Assembly: GCF_039539485.1 (NCBI RefSeq)
Contig: NZ_BAABDF010000003.1
Coordinates: 1 to 64,000, forward strand
Length of the DNA: 64,000 bases
Direction of reading: 5' to 3'
DNA from: Celeribacter arenosi
Lineage (GTDB): Bacteria > Pseudomonadota > Alphaproteobacteria > Rhodobacterales > Rhodobacteraceae
The notes beneath the pieces are model-generated. The model was not told where the DNA came from and made no database searches. It saw nothing but the letters and a program-made list of their open reading frames with translations. This document shows, piece by piece, positions 17,555 through 28,197 of the stretch. The first letter of the stretch is position 1; every line of letters starts with the position of its first letter. Made by a program: the position numbers and the translations under genes.

Positions 17555-19398
17555 GTGCGCCCGAATAGCCTCTCGATGTCGGTCATTTTCAACTCAACGT
17601 ATGTCGGGCGACCGTGGTTGCATTGACCCGAATGCGGCGTGGCTTCCATCTCGCGCAACAGCGCGTTCATCTCTTCCGCGCGCATCCGCCGTCCTGTGCG
17701 CACCGACCCGTGGCAAGCAACGCGGCTTAGAACCGCTTCGACTTTCGCCTGAACGCTCTGAGAGCTTCCCAGATCCGACAACTCATCGAGAATGTCCAAA
17801 ACCATCGCCTTGGCATCGACCCGTCCGAGCAGCGCAGGCGTTTCGCGAACGGCGATTGCCGTGCCGCCAAAGGGTTCAATGCCCAGACCCAGTGTCGCCA
17901 GGTCATCTGCGATCTCCAAAAGTGCGGCGCAATCCTGCGCGCTCATATCGACGACTTCGGGGATCAACAACGCCTGACTGGCCACGCCATTCTGCGCCAT
18001 TTGGGCCTTTAGCTTTTCATAGACCAGACGTTCGTGGGCCGCATGCGCATCCACAATCACCAGACCCGTCGCAGTCTGTGCAAGGATGTAGTTCTCATGC
18101 AGCTGCGCACGCGCCGCGCCGAGCGGAAGTGCCTCGTCGTGGGGCTCGGGGTCCGGTTCAACCCGCGCGGACGGGGCGGACATTTCGGCAAACCCGGGGG
18201 TTTCTATGGGGTCGCGCGGCGCTTGCCATTCGTAGCTCGACTGCACCGTACGTGGTCCCGGGCGGTCCATTTGATAGACCCGTGCTTCCTGCCCTTCGGG
18301 GCGCAAAGCGCCAAGCGTTTGCTGGGACACGGTCGACGACGACCGATGCCCCGCGCCCGCCAAAGCATGGCGCAGACCCGACACGACCAACCCGCGCGCC
18401 ACACCGGGGGCACGAAACCGGACCTCCGATTTTGCCGGATGCACGTTCACATCCACCAGATGCGGATCACAGTCGATAAAGAGACACACCGCCGGATAGC
18501 GATCCCGACTGAGGAAATCGAAATAGGCGGCACGCAACGCTCCAATCAGAAGTTTGTCACGCACCGGACGCCCGTTCACAAAGAAGAACTGCGCCACCGC
18601 CGCGCCGCGCGAATAGGTCGGCAAAGCCGCGAACCCCGTGAGGCGCAGCCCTTCGCGTTCGGCATCAATTGCCAAGGCATTCTCGGTGAAATCTTTGCCC
18701 AACACGGCCGTCAAGCGCCCGTGCAGCGCGGAAAACAGATCGCCATTTTCGGGCGCAACGCGGAAGGTCACACGACCCTCGCCGCCATCGGACACGTCGC
18801 GCAATGTGAACCCGACCAACGGCTCGGCCATGGCCAACCGTTTGACCACATCCGTAATCGACTGCACTTCGGCGCGGTCGGTGCGCAGGAATTTCAAACG
18901 TGCCGGCGTGGCATAAAACAGGTCGCGCAGTTCAACGACCGTTCCGCCGTTGAGAGCCGCAGGTTTGACCCCGCTCTGGCGTCCACCCGAAACGGCGATG
19001 CTCGCCCCCTCCGCCCCTTCGACGCGCGAGGTGATCGTCAACCGACCGACAGCCCCGAGGGACGGCAAAGCTTCGCCGCGAAACCCGAAACTGCGAATAT
19101 CCAACAGATCCGTCCCGTCGATTTTCGACGTTGCATGACGCGACAACGCCAGAGGCAAGTCATCGCTCGACATCCCGCAGCCATCATCGCGCACGCGGAT
19201 CAGGGTTTTGCCACCATCGGCATAGTCGATCTCGATCCGGCGCGCGCCGGCGTCAATTGCGTTCTCGACCAGCTCTTTAACGGCCGAGGCCGGACGTTCG
19301 ACAACTTCGCCTGCTGCAATCCGGTTGATCGCAGTTTCGTCGAGTTGACGGATCACAGGACGGGCATCTTGGCCTATTTGGGGGTCAGGGGAGTGCAT
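17551..19398 (-). CDS. mutL: DNA mismatch repair protein MutL
   Basis: This protein of about 615 residues has an N-terminal GHKL ATPase (ELVENAIDAGA, DDGCGM, GFRGEALPS) and a C-terminal dimerisation domain. The C-terminal domain holds DAHA(x)2E(x)4E, the metal-binding endonuclease motif with Ala in place of the usual Gln. This fits an organism that nicks with MutL rather than MutH. The ATG at 19398 lies 3 bases after a TATAGT box. A GTG seven codons upstream is an alternative start. Neither has a clear Shine-Dalgarno. Confidence 0.95.
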   Translation of the reverse strand: MHSPDPQIGQDARPVIRQLDETAINRIAAGEVVERPASAVKELVENAIDAGARRIEIDYADGGKTLIRVRDDGCGMSSDDLPLALSRHATSKIDGTDLLDIRSFGFRGEALPSLGAVGRLTITSRVEGAEGASIAVSGGRQSGVKPAALNGGTVVELRDLFYATPARLKFLRTDRAEVQSITDVVKRLAMAEPLVGFTLRDVSDGGEGRVTFRVAPENGDLFSALHGRLTAVLGKDFTENALAIDAEREGLRLTGFAALPTYSRGAAVAQFFFVNGRPVRDKLLIGALRAAYFDFLSRDRYPAVCLFIDCDPHLVDVNVHPAKSEVRFRAPGVARGLVVSGLRHALAGAGHRSSSTVSQQTLGALRPEGQEARVYQMDRPGPRTVQSSYEWQAPRDPIETPGFAEMSAPSARVEPDPEPHDEALPLGAARAQLHENYILAQTATGLVIVDAHAAHERLVYEKLKAQMAQNGVASQALLIPEVVDMSAQDCAALLEIADDLATLGLGIEPFGGTAIAVRETPALLGRVDAKAMVLDILDELSDLGSSQSVQAKVEAVLSRVACHGSVRTGRRMRAEEMNALLREMEATPHSGQCNHGRPTYVELKMTDIERLFGRT

Positions 19399-19443
19399 AA
19401 CACTATAACTAGCACGCACCCGCCCGATTCGACCACGCCGGAT

Positions 19444-20751
19444 TTAGTTGGAAACCATGCCTTCTGGCTGCCCGACGACAACGAAAGTCAGGTTTTCGGG
19501 ATCATAGAGTTCACGCACGACACGGTTGATCTCCTCCAGAGTGATCGCGTTGACCAAATCATTGCGACCCGCGATGTAATCGGGACCGAGGCCCGTCATT
19601 TGCATGCCCACAAGAATATCCGCGATCGGCCCGTTGCCATCAAATCGCAGCGCATATGCACCAGTCAGGTAGGTCTTGGCTCTTTCCAGCTCTTCTTCAC
19701 TGATGCCGGTATCCGCAAGTCGCGCCCATTGTGTTTTCACGACCTCGATAGCCTCGGCCACCGTGTTATTGCCCGAAGAAAACTGACCGGCCACCATTTG
19801 ACCGAGGTCGAGCGAGGCGAGATAGGTGCCAATTCCATAGGTCAGGCCGCGTTTCTCGCGCACCTCATCCATCAACCGCGATTCCGCGCCGCCGCCAAAA
19901 ATTTCGTTGGCGACATAGGCCGGAATATAATCGGGATCATCACGTTTGATCCCCGCGTGACCGAACAAGACCACCGATTGCGGCGTATCAAAGGGGACAA
20001 CCTCAACACCACCCGACAAGGTCGGCTGCACCATGTTCGGCAAATCTGGCCCGCTCTGGGGCAATGCGCCCAACAGATCGTCGAGCAGGCTCGCCAGCGC
20101 TTCTGGCGTGATGTCACCCACGGCCCCGACATACATCCGGTCGCGCACAAACAGGCGCTCGTGCGCCGTGACCATATCTTCGCGCGTCAGACCGGTGACA
20201 GTTTCCAACGTGCCGTTTTGGGACGACCCGTAGGGATGATCCCCAAACGCTTTGGCGTAAAACGTGCTCCCCGCGATGCGACTCGGATCGGTGGCGTCAG
20301 AGCGGATGATCGACATGACCTGCCCCTTTACCCGGTCAACTGCGTCATTATCAAAGCGCGGAGTCTGGATCGCCGATTTGAGAAGTGCGATCGCCTCTGC
20401 ACGGTTCTCGGTAAGGAATTTCGCAGAGATCGACACCGAGTCGACATAGGCATCAAAGGTGAAGCTCGCCGCGAGACTGTCGCGCGCATTGGCAAACGCA
20501 CGGGCGTCCATATCGCCCGCGCCCTCTTCAATCAGCGCCATCATCAAATTGGTCTCGCCGCGTTTACCCGCGCGGTCCAAAGATGACCCGCCCGCAAACC
20601 GGATTTCCAGCGCGGTGAAGGGGATCGAATGTTCCTCAACCAACCACGCCTTGATCCCGCCGGGGCTCTCGATCTCCTGGACCTCGACGGCAGCAAAGGC
20701 GGGGAATGCGGTAAAAACCACGGTGAGGCATGTCGCGATAAACCGCATCAT
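19444..20751 (-). CDS. M16 family peptidase-like protein, non-catalytic subunit
   Basis: This 435-residue protein has a signal peptide (residues 1-20, AFPAFAA) and a pitrilysin-family fold. The zinc motif HxxEH is replaced (MMALIEEGAG), so it cannot be a peptidase on its own. It retains the R/Y-type substrate segment (SRLMDEVREKRGLTYGIGTY) typical of the processing-peptidase alpha-like partner. It follows the active M16 gene with a 4-base ATGA overlap. The pair most likely forms a heterodimer in the periplasm. Confidence 0.92.
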   Translation of the reverse strand: MMRFIATCLTVVFTAFPAFAAVEVQEIESPGGIKAWLVEEHSIPFTALEIRFAGGSSLDRAGKRGETNLMMALIEEGAGDMDARAFANARDSLAASFTFDAYVDSVSISAKFLTENRAEAIALLKSAIQTPRFDNDAVDRVKGQVMSIIRSDATDPSRIAGSTFYAKAFGDHPYGSSQNGTLETVTGLTREDMVTAHERLFVRDRMYVGAVGDITPEALASLLDDLLGALPQSGPDLPNMVQPTLSGGVEVVPFDTPQSVVLFGHAGIKRDDPDYIPAYVANEIFGGGAESRLMDEVREKRGLTYGIGTYLASLDLGQMVAGQFSSGNNTVAEAIEVVKTQWARLADTGISEEELERAKTYLTGAYALRFDGNGPIADILVGMQMTGLGPDYIAGRNDLVNAITLEEINRVVRELYDPENLTFVVVGQPEGMVSN

Positions 20752-22082
20752 TCTTCTTGTCCTTCACTTGTGGGCATCAGCCAACCGGTCACCGCGCGCT
20801 TGCGATCAAACACGGTTCGCGCCGCCTCCATAACGTCATCGGGCGTTACCGCATCTAGGATATCGGGCCATGCCTCTATGTCCTCAATCGTCAAACCGAC
20901 CGTCAATTCCTGCCCGACCTGACGCGCGAGGCTTTCGATATTGTCCTGCTCATAGATGCGTGCGGCGCGGATTTGGATTTTCAGACGCTCGAATTGCTCC
21001 ATATCGACACCCTCTTCGAGGAAGGCCGCGATGGTATCATCAAGAGCGCTCTCCGCCTCCTCCAAGGAAACTTCGGGTTTGGGAACAATCACGAGGCCAA
21101 AGGTGGACGCGTCCAGCGATACGCTTTGATAAAACGCGTCGGCGTAAATCGCTATCGGGTCGTCAAAGGTCAGTTTGCGCCCGAGATAAGAGGTCGTTGA
21201 ATTTCCACCAATCAGGGCGGCCAGAAATTCGAGCGCGGCTGCGTCTTCCTGATCTCCCGGATCACGCTCCTTCGCCAGATAGGTGCGCATCACATAGGGC
21301 TGCGCGACGCGTGGATCCTCAAACACCATCCGACGTTCGGACAACTGCGGCGGTTCAACGGGGCGGACCCGTTCGGGTAGGTTTTCAGAGGGCTCTATCG
21401 GGCCAAACCGAGCCTCGGCCAGTGCGAAGACTTCCTCGGGGACCACATCACCGGCCACAACAAGAATTGCGTTATTTGGCGCGTAGTAGCGGCGGTAAAA
21501 TTCGAAGGCGTCGTCGCGATTGAGCTGTTCAATTTCGTGGCGCCACCCGATCACCGGCACCCCGTACGGGTGGTTGAGATATTGCGCGGCGAGGCGCTGT
21601 TCCTGAAAGAGCGCGGCAGGGTCGCTGTCGGTGCGCTGGCTGCGTTCCTCCAACACCACGTTGCGCTCGGTAACGACGTCGTCTTCGGTCATCTGCAGAT
21701 CACGCATCCGGTCTGCTTCCATCGTCATCATCAGATCGAGCCGATCCGCGGCGACACGTTGGTAATAGGCGGTGTAATCCCAAGACGTGAACGCGTTATC
21801 CGACCCGCCGTTGCGCGTGACGGTTTCCGACAACTCACCTGCGGCGAGGTCATCGGTGCCTTTGAACATGAGATGTTCAAGAAAATGGGCGATGCCGCTT
21901 TTTCCCGCAGGCTCATCCGCCGCCCCGATCCGGTACCAAACCGTATTCACGACAACCGGCGCACGGTGATCTTCGAGAACGACCACCTCCATACCGTTAT
22001 CGAGACGGTAGGTCGAAATATCGGATGCCAGCGCCGGAGCGCCCAGAAACAGCATCACAAATCCTAGAAACCGCGACATCAA
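20748..22082 (-). CDS. M16 family zinc peptidase (active subunit)
   Basis: This 444-residue protein has a signal peptide (residues 1-19) and the inverted zinc motif HFLEH (His66, Glu69, His70) in GIAHFLEHLMFKGT. The distal glutamate lies in the TERNVVLEERSQR region. It is the pitrilysin/processing-peptidase beta type, presumably periplasmic. It is translationally coupled to the inactive partner gene that follows. The substrate is unknown. Confidence 0.94.
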   Translation of the reverse strand: MMSRFLGFVMLFLGAPALASDISTYRLDNGMEVVVLEDHRAPVVVNTVWYRIGAADEPAGKSGIAHFLEHLMFKGTDDLAAGELSETVTRNGGSDNAFTSWDYTAYYQRVAADRLDLMMTMEADRMRDLQMTEDDVVTERNVVLEERSQRTDSDPAALFQEQRLAAQYLNHPYGVPVIGWRHEIEQLNRDDAFEFYRRYYAPNNAILVVAGDVVPEEVFALAEARFGPIEPSENLPERVRPVEPPQLSERRMVFEDPRVAQPYVMRTYLAKERDPGDQEDAAALEFLAALIGGNSTTSYLGRKLTFDDPIAIYADAFYQSVSLDASTFGLVIVPKPEVSLEEAESALDDTIAAFLEEGVDMEQFERLKIQIRAARIYEQDNIESLARQVGQELTVGLTIEDIEAWPDILDAVTPDDVMEAARTVFDRKRAVTGWLMPTSEGQEE

Positions 22083-22170
22083 AAACCCTTTCGTTCACGA
22101 CATAGCTATAGTTGCCCCCGCAACGGGGAACGGCAAGGCGATTGACGGCGAAGTGATCGGTGCGGAGCGC

Positions 22171-22662
22171 TCAGGGAGCGGTGGGAACAGTGACGCCGAG
22201 CGCGCGCAGGCGCTCCCATTCCTGCCACGGGTCGAGCGCGAGACCACGATATGCGCGTTCATAGCGGTTTTTCGTCCATGGCCATTTGGGCAATGCCCGT
22301 CGCGCTTTTTGAAAACTTTCGTCCCGCGCGGCCAGATCGGCGCGGATTGTCGGGTCGACACCAAAGCGCGATGCGTAGGACACGATCCCGCCATCGGGCG
22401 CACCGGTCGCCTCACCTCGCCCGCCGAGCGCAATGATCGCGTCGGCTTTCGGGTTCGGATCGCTCAGATTCGCGCCACCCGGTGTGGGCGGGGGCAGCGC
22501 GGCAAAGCTTTCGGGAGCCTCCAGCGGTTTGGGCGGCACAATCGCGAACTCGTCGGGACCGGAGATCACAGCACCGGGCGTAAGGTCACGTTTGGGCGCG
22601 CAGGCCGCAAGACCCACGAACGCAAGAATGCCCACCAATCTTCCCAAGGCTTTGAGTTGCAT
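22171..22662 (-). CDS. DUF3035 lipoprotein
   Basis: This 163-residue protein has a lipobox (VGLAAC, Cys at about residue 20). The start is set at MQLKALGRL with GGGGAAGGAA upstream. A longer open frame exists but overlaps lspA. The proline-rich segment (VPPKPLEAPESFAALPPP) and the rest match the alphaproteobacterial DUF3035 family. It sits directly downstream of lspA, the lipoprotein signal peptidase that would process it. Its function is unknown. Confidence 0.85.
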   Translation of the reverse strand: MQLKALGRLVGILAFVGLAACAPKRDLTPGAVISGPDEFAIVPPKPLEAPESFAALPPPTPGGANLSDPNPKADAIIALGGRGEATGAPDGGIVSYASRFGVDPTIRADLAARDESFQKARRALPKWPWTKNRYERAYRGLALDPWQEWERLRALGVTVPTAP

Positions 22663-22721
22663 CGTTTCCTTCCCCTGACGCAAACGCGCCGACCTATGTT
22701 TAGACGAAGGCACCCGCCGCG

Positions 22722-23198
22722 TCACGCCCGCTTTTTTCCGTCTCCGGTGAAAAGGATCAACCCGAAGGCTCCGGCAAAAATCGCGATGTCGGCGACGTTA
22801 AAGGAGTAGGGGTTGCGAATCCCGCAGCAGCTCATGCTCAGAAAGTCCGCAACCGCGCCATACAGCACCCGATCGAGCGCATTGCCGAGCGCGCCCCCCA
22901 CCAACAATCCCGCGCTGATTGAGCCCAATCGGGAAAAGCCTTCACGCCGGACCCATGTCAGCACCCACGCAGAAACCGCCACCGCCAAAACCACCCAAAC
23001 CCACCGCAACAGGGCCGCGTAATCGGAGAAGAGCCCGAAGTTCACGCCGGTGTTCCACGCCATGCGGAACACCAGAAAGGGAGGAAACACGTCAATCTCG
23101 CCGACCGAGCGCAGGTTGAAAGCATGCACCACGATCCACTTCGACGCTTGGTCGAGGATGAAAACCACGAAGGCGATGTAGATCGTGAGGCGCATCAT
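22722..23198 (-). CDS. lspA: Lipoprotein signal peptidase
   Basis: This 158-residue inner-membrane aspartyl protease (signal peptidase II) has four membrane helices. The catalytic aspartates are in GNALDRV (Asp109) and NVADIAIF (Asp137). The start ATG-ATG lies 1 base after the purH stop, so translation is coupled. A longer open frame reading into purH is not needed. It removes prolipoprotein signal peptides, including that of the next gene. Confidence 0.95.
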   Translation of the reverse strand: MMRLTIYIAFVVFILDQASKWIVVHAFNLRSVGEIDVFPPFLVFRMAWNTGVNFGLFSDYAALLRWVWVVLAVAVSAWVLTWVRREGFSRLGSISAGLLVGGALGNALDRVLYGAVADFLSMSCCGIRNPYSFNVADIAIFAGAFGLILFTGDGKKRA

Positions 23199-23199
23199 C

Positions 23200-24789
<1,590 letters not shown>

Positions 24790-24809
24790 GGATAATCCTC
24801 AGAGGTGCA

Positions 24810-26555
24810 TCAACTCGGCGTCGCGTCATCCATCTCAAGGTCACGGAGCGTGGTCGGCGTCTCCTGTGCCTTGGCGAGTGACCAACGGACACGGGTCGCA
24901 TAATCCATCGCGGTCGCGGATAAAACCACTTGCTTGGTCGCGCGGGGCTTCAATCGCCCCTTTTCGAGATAAACCGACCGCTCTAGCGACAATTTTGCGC
25001 GTCCGTCATGGCGAAACACCCAAATCTCGCCGGATTTTAGCGCCATCGAAACCGCTGCGCCGCCCATGTCCAATTCGGCATCGACATCGGGGTGCAGATG
25101 GAACCGGACCTGAAAAGGAACGCCGGACAAGTTCAGGCGATCCATGATCCGGTCGAATTTCGCCTCATCCGCGCGCGTGATGGTGGCGAGTGTTTCTTCA
25201 CCCGTAATCCCGCGCCCGTCGAGGGACAGATCAACCTGGCGCACATGGGTGAGGCCATGGGTCGCCGTATAGCCGTTGTGGCCGGCAACAAATCCGGTGC
25301 CATCCTCGCTCTTGCGCAACTCCACGCGCACATCATCGGGCACATCGACCAGATATTCACGCAGGTGCCCGCCGATCACTTTGTTCGGGCCCAACCGCGA
25401 CGATGAAAACCCTTCGAGGCAGAGCGTCGAATGCGACGGCGTTGCCCGCCCTGCACGTCGCCAGTCGGGGCCAAAGCTCGACCCCGCGCCACAGTTGACG
25501 ATCAGGGGACGGCGACCGGAGGTCAGTTCGAAAGCGAGCGTTGAGGCATGCGCATTATAGGATTCGTCCATCGCAGGCGGCGGTGCGGCGTCAACGATCA
25601 TCGTGGTTCGACCCGCGTGCAGACGTAGATACCCCATATGCAACCGATGCTCGGGCGGCGTTTTATTGCCCGATGTCGCGAGGGCGTGGTCCAGCCGCCC
25701 CTCGGCCCCGCGCCCGCCACCATGGAACCGCGCCAATCCGCCATCCGCATGGCGCAGCGCGCGCAGCGTTGGCGCGATCCGGTCAATCGCCGCCATCAGG
25801 TCGTTGTCCACCAAACGCCCGCTCTCGGACAGGGCAGATGTCGCCCATGTCAGCAGCGTGAAGACTTCGAGAAGCGCCTCGGGATTACGTGTCGGCAGCC
25901 CACCATCGGCATCGATTTTCCGACTGCATTCGAGCGCGAGCGCCGTGACCGCCGGTTCGACATGGCGCTCCATACCCTCCAGCGAGAGACCCGCATAGAT
26001 GAGCCCCGTGAGTGCCTCAAATCGCGGCAAACCGGGGGCTGCGGTGTGCCATCTGCGGGAGAGGAAAATGGTCTGCTGCCCGAGCGATTCGAAGAAGGCA
26101 TCGCTGGTCGCGCCGTCGACACCGGACAGGAAAAACAGCGCGTGATGTATCCACCGTATCAGGCGTCTTCCGGTCAGGTCGGGCGTCCATCCCGGACCGG
26201 AGCCACGCGCGTAATGTTGAATCCATTCGCGGGTCCATTCCTGCGCGCGATTGCGGGCCTTTACATCCGCAACCGCCGCCAGATCGTCGAGCCATGCAAA
26301 CCCGTGCACCTCTTCGCGAAACGACGGGGACGGCGCATCGATTGACCAGATCGAGGTATCAGGGGCCTCAACGAGAGCACCGGCGAACAGGAAATTTCCG
26401 GCGATCAATTGGCGCCCCTTGGCGAAGCTACCGATCGATTTGGGTTCGGGTTGGGACACGAATCCGGTCGCAGGGCGTGCCCATGCGGCACGCCAGGCGT
26501 GAAAGCGGTTCATGCGGCGAATATATTTCGCGCGCCAGTCCTCGTGTTGCGACAT
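24810..26555 (-). CDS. Heparinase II/III family protein
   Basis: This 581-residue protein has an N-terminal alpha/alpha toroid with RRLIRWIHHALFFL and a C-terminal beta-sandwich heparinase II/III-like domain (about residue 320 on, NAHASTLAFEL, PSHSTLCLEG). Family members are polysaccharide lyases, but no signal peptide is visible and the substrate is unknown. It sits in the rsmB-purH-lspA block. Its Shine-Dalgarno (GCAGG) is weak. Confidence 0.9.
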   Translation of the reverse strand: MSQHEDWRAKYIRRMNRFHAWRAAWARPATGFVSQPEPKSIGSFAKGRQLIAGNFLFAGALVEAPDTSIWSIDAPSPSFREEVHGFAWLDDLAAVADVKARNRAQEWTREWIQHYARGSGPGWTPDLTGRRLIRWIHHALFFLSGVDGATSDAFFESLGQQTIFLSRRWHTAAPGLPRFEALTGLIYAGLSLEGMERHVEPAVTALALECSRKIDADGGLPTRNPEALLEVFTLLTWATSALSESGRLVDNDLMAAIDRIAPTLRALRHADGGLARFHGGGRGAEGRLDHALATSGNKTPPEHRLHMGYLRLHAGRTTMIVDAAPPPAMDESYNAHASTLAFELTSGRRPLIVNCGAGSSFGPDWRRAGRATPSHSTLCLEGFSSSRLGPNKVIGGHLREYLVDVPDDVRVELRKSEDGTGFVAGHNGYTATHGLTHVRQVDLSLDGRGITGEETLATITRADEAKFDRIMDRLNLSGVPFQVRFHLHPDVDAELDMGGAAVSMALKSGEIWVFRHDGRAKLSLERSVYLEKGRLKPRATKQVVLSATAMDYATRVRWSLAKAQETPTTLRDLEMDDATPS

Positions 26556-26662
26556 TGTCGGCCTGCCTCACCCTGCCAGTTGGGCCGTTCTGCTTTTCGC
26601 CCAAAGATAGCGAGCGCGGCCCGCCCTGTCATCGCCGAATCCGGCGTCTCGCGCGAGTTCGC

Positions 26663-27949
26663 TTATTTGCGGCGCAAAACCGTGACAAAGAAACCGTCCA
26701 TACCGCCAGCGTCGGCCCAGAAATCCGGTCGCGTGCGCAAACCCTCCGGCCCGATCCAATCGGCCTCAACGCCGGCAACACGGAGCGCGTCGAGGTCGAC
26801 CTCAAGATCATCGTGCCGTTTGAGCGCGTCGCGCACCTGCTCTTCGCCCTCGTCGATCAGCAGGCTACAGGTGCAATAGACCAGCCGCCCACCGGGCGCG
26901 AGAAGGCCCAGCGCGCGATCGATCAGGTATTCCTGCAATTCGAAGAGCGCGGGAAAATCACCGCCGTCTTTGGCGTAGGGCAGATCAGGGTGGCGCCGGA
27001 TCGTGCCGGTCGCCGTACAAGGCGCGTCCAGAAGAATGGCGTCAAACGGCCCACCTTCGAATTCGAGCGCATCGGCGCTCACCATTTCGGCCGACAGACC
27101 GCAACGGGTGAGGTTTTGCGCGACGCGCTCCAGACGTGAAGGCGAAATATCGAGCGCTGTGACGTCGGCCCCTGCGGCCGCGAGTTGCATAGTTTTCCCA
27201 CCCGGCGCGGCGCACATGTCGAGAACGCGAAGGCCCGGGGTCGGCGCGAGGATGCGCGCGGGCAAAGCGGCGGCGGCATCCTGCACCCACCAATCGCCTT
27301 CAACGAAACCGGGTAAGGTCGTCACCTGCCCCGCCTCGGCAAGTCGCACCGATCCGGTCGGCAGGATCGTGCCGCCGACCGCCTCGGCCACGGCCGCTGT
27401 ATCCGTCTTTGCCGACAGATCAAGCGGCGCGCCGCGTGCATGCGCGGCCTCTATCGCGAGAACCGTCTGTTTGCCGAAATCCGCGATCAGCGGTTTGCGC
27501 AGCCATTTGGGCATCATCGGCGCGGGCAGACCATCCCATTTGTCGACGCTTTCGGACACCTTGCGCAGGACGGCGTTGACCAGCCCTTTGAAATGCGCAG
27601 ATTTGGGGCGTTCCTGCATCAGGGCAACATAGGCGTTGACCACACCATGCGCGGGCGCCTTTTCCACACAGAGTTCGAAAACCCCCAACCGCAGCGCGTT
27701 CATCACATGGGGCGCGGGGAGTTTCGACAGATGCGGGCCCAACATGCGGTCACATCGGTCGAGTTGGCGCAGGGCATCGCTCACCAAACGCTGCGCGCGG
27801 GCGCGATCGGGCGGCGAGAGCGCGTCGGTCTTTTTCGACAGGACTTCGGACAGGAGCCGCTTTTCGACGGTCACAGCATCCATAAGGGCGAGCGCGGCAC
27901 GGCGCGCTTCAAGCCCCGCGACATTGGGCGAACTTGTTTTCATGACCAT
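26663..27949 (-). CDS. rsmB: 16S rRNA m5C967 methyltransferase family protein (RsmB)
   Basis: This protein of about 428 residues has an N-terminal NusB-like RNA-binding domain (residues 10-140) and a Rossmann methyltransferase domain. The SAM loop is AAPGGKTMQLA, and the two catalytic cysteines lie in LDAPCTATGT and YCTCSLL. The start is placed at MVMKTSS. A longer open frame exists but reads across the opposite-strand DUF1674 gene. There is no Shine-Dalgarno. ATATACG lies just upstream, and the second ATG at 27943 is an alternative. Confidence 0.92.
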   Translation of the reverse strand: MVMKTSSPNVAGLEARRAALALMDAVTVEKRLLSEVLSKKTDALSPPDRARAQRLVSDALRQLDRCDRMLGPHLSKLPAPHVMNALRLGVFELCVEKAPAHGVVNAYVALMQERPKSAHFKGLVNAVLRKVSESVDKWDGLPAPMMPKWLRKPLIADFGKQTVLAIEAAHARGAPLDLSAKTDTAAVAEAVGGTILPTGSVRLAEAGQVTTLPGFVEGDWWVQDAAAALPARILAPTPGLRVLDMCAAPGGKTMQLAAAGADVTALDISPSRLERVAQNLTRCGLSAEMVSADALEFEGGPFDAILLDAPCTATGTIRRHPDLPYAKDGGDFPALFELQEYLIDRALGLLAPGGRLVYCTCSLLIDEGEEQVRDALKRHDDLEVDLDALRVAGVEADWIGPEGLRTRPDFWADAGGMDGFFVTVLRRK

Positions 27950-27990
27950 GTCGCGTATATCAGAACCAACAACCGGACAAGGACATCCCG

Positions 27991-28188
27991 ATGACCGACG
28001 CCCCCAACGACCCGACCACGCCCGAGATTTCCGACGCTGCAAAACGTGCGTTGGCCGAGGCTGACGAACGCCGCGCCGCGCGCGAAAAGGCATTGAAAGA
28101 GATGCCTGTGGAACTTGGCGGTCGCGATGGCCTCGAACCCGTGCGCTATGGCGACTGGGAGAAAAAAGGCCTAGCCATTGATTTCTAG
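27991..28188 (+). CDS. DUF1674 (SDHAF4-like) protein
   Basis: This 65-residue protein ends with the conserved C-terminal block GLEPVRYGDWEKKGLAIDF, typical of DUF1674, the family of the succinate dehydrogenase assembly factor SDHAF4. The N-terminal part is charged and helical. AAGGACATCCCG precedes the ATG. It is divergent from rsmB. A role in SdhA flavinylation is known for eukaryotic homologues and is inference here. Confidence 0.9.
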   Translation: MTDAPNDPTTPEISDAAKRALAEADERRAAREKALKEMPVELGGRDGLEPVRYGDWEKKGLAIDF

Positions 28189-28197
28189 GGGCGCGCC

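Noticed and set aside
18034..20586. 850-codon open frame antisense to mutL and the M16 gene
   Set aside because: It is a by-product of GC-rich codon bias. Both sense genes have clear family motifs, and the antisense protein is His/Arg-rich without a domain.
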